From Proteobacteria bacterium UBA6921 (GTDB taxonomy: Bacteria > Pseudomonadota > Gammaproteobacteria > SG8-11), in the NCBI GenBank assembly GCA_002450895.1, contig DKAR01000159.1, positions 1-19,621 on the forward strand: a stretch of 19,621 nt of DNA. Direction: 5' to 3'. The translations under genes were made by a program, and so were the position numbers. Position 1 is the first letter of the stretch. Every line of letters begins with the position of its first letter. Positions 14,866 to 19,621 of the stretch are shown here, one piece after another. Under the pieces are notes generated by a model, which searched no databases, had not been told where the DNA came from, and saw only the letters and a list, made by a program, of their open reading frames with translations.

Positions 14866-14992
14866 CACGCCCGACATAGAAGGAGAGAAGAAAATCTAGA
14901 GTGCGTATGTGTCGTGATATGGTCCGTGCGCGGGGGGGACGTTGGTGCAATGTTCGAAAGAGCCCATCACGATCTGCAGATTGTGCTGAAAG

Positions 14993-15907
14993 TCATGAAC
15001 TTGTCGAAATGGGCGGCGCCGCGCGCGTGGCGCGCCGCGCCAGCCATATCGCCAATAAAACCATAAATCCGCCGCCGGCCTGCATCGCGCGCAGCGGTTC
15101 GTTCAGCCACCACCATGCAAGCAGGGTCGCGATGACCGGTTGCAACAGCAAACCGATCGATGACAGCGCGGCCGAAAGGTGGGCCAACGCGTACGTGATG
15201 AGTCCCTGACCTGCAACGTGTGACAACCACGCCAGCGCAATCAGGACCAGCCATCCGGTGACGGTCGGTGCCAAAAACGATTCTTCGCTGATCCATGCGA
15301 TGGGTAACAGCACCAGCGTGGTGACCGCGCCGCTCCAGGCCATGAGGGTCGCGGTGGAAAAGACACGCCGCAGTCGGCTGACGGCAAGCAGATATCCGCT
15401 GTAAAAGACTGCCGTGAGCAATCCCAGCGCGTCGCCCACGAGGTGGGACCGGTCCCACGACAGGCTGTCGGAGACCAACACGCTTGCACCGCCAACACCC
15501 AGCACCAGGGCCACGAAGAACGACGGGCGAAATTTTTCGCCAAACAATCCCCATGCCCCGAGGGCGACAAGGACCGGCGCGAAGTTGGCCAGCAATGTGG
15601 CGTTGGCGACCGACGTGAGCTTGATGGACCAATGCCAGACAGCCAAATCGCACCCGAAGCAGACTCCGGCGACAAGAAGCAAAACAATATCTGTTTTGGT
15701 CTTCGGGCGGGTCTGCCCCGCGTTGTTGGTTCGGCTAGCCGACCATGCCCACAGGAGCGGGAGCGCAAGCATCAATCGGTAAAAGGCCGTTGTTACGGGC
15801 CCAACTTCGGAAAGGCGCACGAGTATCGGGGCAAAGCCAATGCACGTCGCGCCAGTGAGCAGTGCTGGAAGGGCGAGCGAGGGCTTCGCATCAGAGTGGA
15901 CAGTCAT
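14993..15907 (-). CDS. EamA/DMT-family transporter (inner membrane)
   Basis: A 304-residue, very hydrophobic protein with about ten membrane helices arranged as two EamA repeats. The first includes GFAPILVRLSEVGPVTTAFYR and SVANATLLANFAPVLVALGA; the second includes LLTAVFYSGYLLAVSRLRRV, AGQGLITYALAHLSAALSSI and LLLQPVIATLLAWWWLNEPL, a segment typical of the family. EamA/DMT proteins are drug/metabolite exporters or permeases; the substrate cannot be predicted. The ATG at 15907 has no Shine-Dalgarno, and an AT-rich TATATA lies about 25 bases before it on the minus strand, so a short or nearly leaderless transcript is possible. Divergent from the response regulator gene. Confidence 0.92.
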   Translation of the reverse strand: MTVHSDAKPSLALPALLTGATCIGFAPILVRLSEVGPVTTAFYRLMLALPLLWAWSASRTNNAGQTRPKTKTDIVLLLVAGVCFGCDLAVWHWSIKLTSVANATLLANFAPVLVALGAWGLFGEKFRPSFFVALVLGVGGASVLVSDSLSWDRSHLVGDALGLLTAVFYSGYLLAVSRLRRVFSTATLMAWSGAVTTLVLLPIAWISEESFLAPTVTGWLVLIALAWLSHVAGQGLITYALAHLSAALSSIGLLLQPVIATLLAWWWLNEPLRAMQAGGGFMVLLAIWLARRATRAAPPISTSS

Positions 15908-16016
15908 TCGGGTGCGTCACAGGTTTATATATGCGAACAACGCCGGGTGAGTATGACCCCGAGCGGCATGTTCTTGAAGACGATGTTTCATTTTGGGCTG
16001 CATCCCGAGCTTTGTT

Positions 16017-16044
16017 TTGCCAACGCGTGTGCTTCCTTTAGAAT
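16017..16044 (+). promoter_or_regulatory. Sigma-70-like promoter of the response regulator gene
   Basis: TTGCCA (16017-16022) and TAGAAT (16039-16044) match the -35 and -10 consensus at 5/6 positions each, with a 16-base spacer. Transcription would start near 16051, 20 bases before the ATG at 16071. This supports that ATG over the longer frame opening at 15993, which would begin upstream of the promoter. Confidence 0.6.
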
Positions 16045-16070
16045 CGGCGGATGCAAACGGCGGCCATGTC

Positions 16071-16802
16071 ATGACAGACCCCATTCAGATACTCATCGTT
16101 GACGATGATCCGGTCGTACGGGAGATGCTCACCGAGTACTTGTCGGGCCAGGGTTATCAGGTGCTGGTCGCGGACAACGGCCGCGTTTTGCGCGAGCTGC
16201 TCGAAGAACAGGCGCCGCATGTGGTATTGCTCGATATCCACATGCCTGGTGAAGACGGTCTCAGTCTCGCGCGTTACGTGCGCGAACGTTTCGACATCGG
16301 AATCGTGATGGTGTCCGGGGCAGGAGAGACCGTGGACAAAATTATCGGCCTCGAAGTGGGTGCCGACGATTACGTCAGCAAACCTTTCGATCCGCGGGAA
16401 CTGCTGGCGCGTATCAAGAGCGTTTTGCGTCGGTACCAGCGGTCTGCGACGGCGGCAGAGCCAGTGCCGGCGGTCACGCTGCCGCCGAATCGCCAAGTGG
16501 CCGTTGGGCCGTGTACGTTGGATCTGGACGCCCGCCAACTGCGCGGAGCGAATGGTGCGGAAATCCCGCTGACCAGTGCGGAATTCGAATTGCTGAAGAT
16601 ATTTGCCGAACGCCCCAACCGACCGTTAACGCGCGACCAGATTCTGAACCTGACGCAAAACCGCGATTGGGATCCGTTCGATCGAAGCATCGACATTCGC
16701 ATCGCCCGGTTACGCCGCAAGATCGAGCCGGATGCCGAACAGCCGCAGGTCATCCGCACCGTGCGGGGTGTCGGGTACATGTACGTCCCTAGTCCCCGAT
16801 GA
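16071..16802 (+). CDS. OmpR/PhoB-family response regulator
   Basis: A 243-residue regulator. Residues about 5-120 form a receiver domain: acidic DDD at 11-13, phospho-acceptor Asp55 in VVLLDIHMPGEDG, Ser82 in MVSGAGE, and Lys104 in YVSKPFDP. Residues about 145-243 form a winged-helix DNA-binding domain (PLTSAEFELLKIFAERPNRPLTRDQIL, then RSIDIRIARLRRKIE and VRGVGYMYV). The receiver is closest in style to the TorR/OmpR branch. It is followed by a terminator and then a hybrid kinase on the same strand, which may or may not be its partner. The Shine-Dalgarno is weak; the start is supported by the promoter just upstream and by the family's usual amino end. Confidence 0.95.
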   Translation: MTDPIQILIVDDDPVVREMLTEYLSGQGYQVLVADNGRVLRELLEEQAPHVVLLDIHMPGEDGLSLARYVRERFDIGIVMVSGAGETVDKIIGLEVGADDYVSKPFDPRELLARIKSVLRRYQRSATAAEPVPAVTLPPNRQVAVGPCTLDLDARQLRGANGAEIPLTSAEFELLKIFAERPNRPLTRDQILNLTQNRDWDPFDRSIDIRIARLRRKIEPDAEQPQVIRTVRGVGYMYVPSPR

Positions 16803-16805
16803 CCG

Positions 16806-16829
16806 GGGGCGTTCCCGCCCCAATTGTTT
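16806..16829 (+). terminator. Intrinsic terminator of the response regulator gene
   Basis: GGGGCG (16806-16811) pairs with CGCCCC (16816-16821) around TTCC and is followed by AATTGTTT. It begins four bases after the TGA stop. It implies that the downstream hybrid kinase is transcribed mostly from its own promoter in 16830-17022. Confidence 0.6.
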
Positions 16830-17022
16830 CAGCTTTGTATCAATCGTTATCCATTTGTACGCCGACCCGATTTGCGGGTAGCGCGGTGGTACGATGAATC
16901 CACGGGTATCCGGGTAATGGAATCGTGCGGGTTCGGTGTTGTGCTAGCGCGGCAGGTGCAATAAGTCGAAACCCCACCGGCGCAGGGATCCCGCCGCAAC
17001 ACGAGAGAGACCGTCCGCACTC

Positions 17023-19470
17023 ATGGCCACTCCTGCAACAAACGCGTTTGAATCTCGCGATCTGGGCGATGTGCTGCAGCGCGTTTCGCTGGCAGTAGCG
17101 AGCGGCAGCGGCGATATATTTCACGAGCTGGTGCGTGGTGCGGCGGAAGCGCTGGGTACCGATTTCGCGTTTATCGGCGAGACGGTTGCCGGGCAGCCCG
17201 ACGTCGTGAATATGCGTGCGCTATACAGCCACGGGAAATTCGAGCCGTCATTTTTCTACAGTCTGGAGCTGACGCCGTGCCGCAGCGTCATCAACCAGGT
17301 CTTTCGTTACTATCCGACGAACGTACAGCAAATCTTCAATGATCCCCACCTGAAAGAGATTGGTGCGGACGGCTATGCCGCGATTCCACTCTACGATTCC
17401 GGCGGCACCGGTATCGGCTTGATGGGCGTCATGCACCGCGCTCCGCTCACGGAAGAATCCCTCATCAAGGCCGTCTTGCGAATTCTGTCGGTGCGCGCGG
17501 CGGCCGAACTCGAGCGTCGAAACGCAGTCCGCGACAAAGAGCATTCTGACGTCAGTTACCGGTCTCTTTTTGAATCCACCGAAGACGCCGTCTTTGTAGT
17601 CGACATACAAACGGGCTCGATCCTCGATGCCAACCGAACCGCATGCGATCGCTACGGTTACGCGCGATCCCAACTCACCAGCATGGCCGTAAAGGACTTA
17701 TGCACGGGCGATGCACCCTATACACCGGCACTGGCGATGGAGTACATCGCCGTCGCCGCGACGGGAGAACCGATCAATTTTGAATGGCACGCGCGCAATT
17801 CCGATGGAAGCGTGCGATGGGACGAAGTGCGACTGCGGCACACCAAGATCGGCGGAGTAAATCGCATCCTCGCCTTCACGCGCGACATCACGGATCGAAA
17901 GCAACGCGAGGAAGCGTTGCGCAAGAGCGAAGATCGGCTGCGTGCCGCAATCGACGCCGCGCTTGATTGCGTCATCGTGATCAATGCCAAAGGCGAAATC
18001 GTTGAGTTCAATCCGGCGGCCGAGGAAACCTTCGGGCACCGTAAGACGAATGTGCTTGGCCGTTCTCTCGCCGAGTTGATGATTCCGGAGCGGTTTCGCG
18101 AAGGACACATACGCGGGATGGAAAATCATCTGCGCAGCGGTGATGGCCAATATCTGGGTCGTCGCGTTGAAGTTGTTGCGATGCGCGCGAATGGCGAAGA
18201 GTTTCCCGCCGAGCTGGCGATCGATTCCGCACAGGGCGCGGACGGGAAGATCTTTATCGGGTATCTGCGCGACATCACCGCCCGCAAGCGTGCGGAAGCG
18301 GAACGCGAGCGGCTCGAATCACAATTGCGCCAGTCGCAGAAGATGGAAGCCATCGGCCAATTGACCGGTGGAATCGCGCACGACTTCAATAACATTCTCA
18401 CCGGGGTGATGGGCTACATCGTGATGGCGCAGGAGCGCAGTCTGGTGACCCAAGATGAATCATCCGCCAAGTACCTTGATCGTGCGCAGCGCGCCGTGCA
18501 ACGCGCACGCGACCTGATCCAGCAAATGCTCACCTACAGTCGTGGACAGCAGGGCTCTGCGCGCCCGAACGACCTCGTCGTGCTGGCGCGTGAATCCATG
18601 AAGCTGCTGGAGTCGTCATTGCCATCGACCGTGGAGATTCACACCAATTTCCAGAACAAACTGCCGCTGGTCCGGGTGGATCCCGTGCAGTTCGAACAAG
18701 TGTTGATGAACCTGTGCATCAACGCGCGGGACGCGATGGACGGACATGGTCGGCTCGATATCGAGTTGTATCACCACGAGTGCCCGGAGTGCGTATGCAC
18801 ATCGTGCCGAAAATCGTTCCAGGGATCGCAGATCGTTCTGACCGTGTCCGACACGGGTTCCGGAATTTCGCAGGACGCTCTCGATCGGATCTTTGAACCG
18901 TTCTTCACCACGAAGGAGGTCGGCAAGGGCAGCGGCATGGGGTTGGCGATGGTGCACGGCATCGTGCATGAATACGGTGGACACGTCGTTGTCGAAAATC
19001 GTCGCGATCATGGCGTGCGCTTTCACATCATGTTTCCGCTTGCGGTGCAGAGCGCGCCAGCACGTACCGAGGTGACCAGTCCAGCGGCACTGCCAGTGAA
19101 GGCCATACTCAAGGGTCGTGTGCTGCTGGTCGATGACGACGCGACCGCGCGCGAGTTCATGCACGACCGGTTGTCGGATTGGGGGATGCAGGTTGCGAGC
19201 TTTGAATCGCCGGAGTCGGCGCTGGCCCATTTTGAAATCCACCCGCAGGAGTTTGATCTTGCGATCCTCGACCAGACGATGCCGCGAATGACCGGCATTG
19301 AGCTGGCACACCGGTTGACCGTCAGTCGACCGGACTTACCGAAACTGTTGTATACGGGATACGGCGAAGCCGGCCTGGAGAAGCAACTCCAAAGCGCCGG
19401 GATTCATGCGGTCCTGCGCAAACCGGTCAACGAGCCGGAGTTGCTGGAGCGACTACGCGAACTTCTCTAG
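17023..19470 (+). CDS. GAF-PAS-PAS hybrid sensor histidine kinase with receiver domain
   Basis: An 815-residue protein with no membrane segments, so probably cytoplasmic. Domains in order: GAF (about 10-165), PAS (about 177-295, ending in ITDRKQREEALRK), a second PAS (about 303-422, ending in DITARKRAEAE), HisKA-type dimerisation domain with GGIAHDFNNILTG (phospho-acceptor His453), and ATPase domain with N-box (QVLMNLCINARDAMDG), G1 DTGSGI, and F/G2 boxes FEPFFTTKEVGKGSGMGLA. A carboxyl receiver domain (about 698-815) carries the acidic pair in LLVDDDA, Asp750 in LAILDQTMPRMTG and Lys800. It is a hybrid kinase that can pass phosphate to its own receiver. A Cys-rich insertion, CPECVCTSC (587-595), lies just before the G1 box. 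No confident ligand. ATG at 17023, with GAGAGAGACC upstream. Confidence 0.95.
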   Translation: MATPATNAFESRDLGDVLQRVSLAVASGSGDIFHELVRGAAEALGTDFAFIGETVAGQPDVVNMRALYSHGKFEPSFFYSLELTPCRSVINQVFRYYPTNVQQIFNDPHLKEIGADGYAAIPLYDSGGTGIGLMGVMHRAPLTEESLIKAVLRILSVRAAAELERRNAVRDKEHSDVSYRSLFESTEDAVFVVDIQTGSILDANRTACDRYGYARSQLTSMAVKDLCTGDAPYTPALAMEYIAVAATGEPINFEWHARNSDGSVRWDEVRLRHTKIGGVNRILAFTRDITDRKQREEALRKSEDRLRAAIDAALDCVIVINAKGEIVEFNPAAEETFGHRKTNVLGRSLAELMIPERFREGHIRGMENHLRSGDGQYLGRRVEVVAMRANGEEFPAELAIDSAQGADGKIFIGYLRDITARKRAEAERERLESQLRQSQKMEAIGQLTGGIAHDFNNILTGVMGYIVMAQERSLVTQDESSAKYLDRAQRAVQRARDLIQQMLTYSRGQQGSARPNDLVVLARESMKLLESSLPSTVEIHTNFQNKLPLVRVDPVQFEQVLMNLCINARDAMDGHGRLDIELYHHECPECVCTSCRKSFQGSQIVLTVSDTGSGISQDALDRIFEPFFTTKEVGKGSGMGLAMVHGIVHEYGGHVVVENRRDHGVRFHIMFPLAVQSAPARTEVTSPAALPVKAILKGRVLLVDDDATAREFMHDRLSDWGMQVASFESPESALAHFEIHPQEFDLAILDQTMPRMTGIELAHRLTVSRPDLPKLLYTGYGEAGLEKQLQSAGIHAVLRKPVNEPELLERLRELL

Positions 19471-19496
19471 TGAGGGAATATGAGTGAGGGAATATG
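19469..19496. repeat. Perfect 14-base tandem duplication
   Basis: AGTGAGGGAATATG occurs twice back to back, beginning within the TAG stop codon of the hybrid kinase gene. It looks like a recent small duplication and has no evident function. Confidence 0.85.
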
Positions 19497-19499
19497 CGA

Positions 19500-19518
19500 G
19501 CGCCGCTTCGCGCGGCGC
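19500..19518. terminator. GC-rich hairpin between convergent genes
   Basis: GCGCCGC (19500-19506) pairs perfectly with GCGGCGC (19512-19518) around TTCGC. It sits between the stops of the hybrid kinase (plus) and the DUF2892-like gene (minus). Neither side has a T-run, so a shared terminator is plausible but not certain. Confidence 0.45.
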
Positions 19519-19542
19519 ATCGCCTGGAAGTGTTCCTTCCGC

Positions 19543-19621
19543 TTAGGCCGCTTTCGGCACACCAAGCTTTTCGAGAAAGGTGCTCATCAGGCACCACTTG
19601 GTGAAACCGCTCTGGAACAGG
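19543..19621 (-). CDS. C-terminus of a probable DUF2892-type small membrane protein, partial
   Basis: The last 25 codons before a TAA at 19543-19545, reading LFQSGFTKWCLM then STFLEKLGVPKAA. The Phe-Thr-x-x-Cys segment followed by a Leu-Gly-Val end resembles the carboxyl terminus of DUF2892/YgaP-type two-helix membrane proteins, where the usual form is FTGFCPM. The rest lies beyond the window, so the family call is tentative. It is too short to be judged by length. Confidence 0.5.
   Translation of the reverse strand, partial: LFQSGFTKWCLMSTFLEKLGVPKAA

Larger units (their letters stand above)
14682..14992. other. Structured intergenic region upstream of the barrel gene
   Basis: These 311 bases contain no convincing gene. 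In minus-strand order from the EamA stop they hold a perfect 10-bp hairpin (14843-14865), a TTGTGA/TCACAA palindrome (14826-14842), a candidate promoter (14771-14799), and a purine-rich Shine-Dalgarno for the barrel gene. The plus-strand frame at 14901-15209 runs antisense to the EamA gene and looks like a shadow. Confidence 0.6.

Noticed and set aside
15443..16102. Plus-strand frame of 219 codons
   Set aside because: Antisense to the EamA transporter and running past the response regulator promoter and start in another frame; no domain features.
16879..16952. Two copies of TAGCGCGG in the gap before the hybrid kinase
   Set aside because: An eight-base GC-rich match 66 bases apart is expected by chance in this composition; no symmetry or third copy.

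Overview
The window reads as the chromosome of a GC-rich Gram-negative bacterium, most probably a beta- or gammaproteobacterium. This rests on a CnoX-type thioredoxin/TPR protein, a lipoprotein, an outer-membrane beta-barrel with a terminal Phe, CheD/HDOD signalling genes and Proteobacteria-style two-component proteins. I cannot fix the genus. I see no tRNA, rRNA, insertion sequence, phage gene or CRISPR array, and no obvious compositional break.

Layout. (1) 1-2280, minus strand: the amino-terminal 429 residues of a membrane histidine kinase cut by the window edge, and upstream of it a CnoX-like chaperedoxin with its own intrinsic terminator. (2) 2416-4285, plus strand: an archease-rtcB pair, an RNA repair/ligation module. 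(3) 4302-5525, minus: a CARDB-PPC-CARDB lipoprotein. (4) 5690-7201, minus: an HDOD-domain gene followed by cheD, a small signalling/chemotaxis operon. (5) 7570-11985, plus: four consecutive genes for exported proteins. The last has a recognisable FlgT/CsgG-like architecture, the second looks like a more diverged relative, and the first and third I cannot assign. This is the part of the window most likely to be an undescribed system. (6) 12026-15907, minus: a class I methyltransferase, a small two-helix membrane protein, an autotransporter-type outer-membrane barrel with a well-structured upstream region, and an EamA/DMT exporter. (7) 16071-19470, plus: an OmpR-family response regulator with a good promoter and terminator, then a GAF-PAS-PAS hybrid histidine kinase. 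(8) 19543 to the end, minus: the last 25 residues of a probable DUF2892-type small membrane protein.

How the parts may work together. CnoX and RtcB/archease sit back to back across a 135-base divergent region, and both belong to damage-repair physiology (protein holding, RNA sealing). The HDOD-CheD operon diverges from the four-gene exported operon across a 368-base region containing an extended inverted repeat. Because FlgT is a flagellar-motor protein and CheD a chemoreceptor deamidase, a surface or motility role for the exported operon is a reasonable hypothesis, but it remains inference. Start sites were moved from the longest open frame to internal ATGs where a ribosome-binding site, signal peptide or promoter supports the shorter form (archease, HDOD, the exported proteins, the barrel protein, the response regulator).
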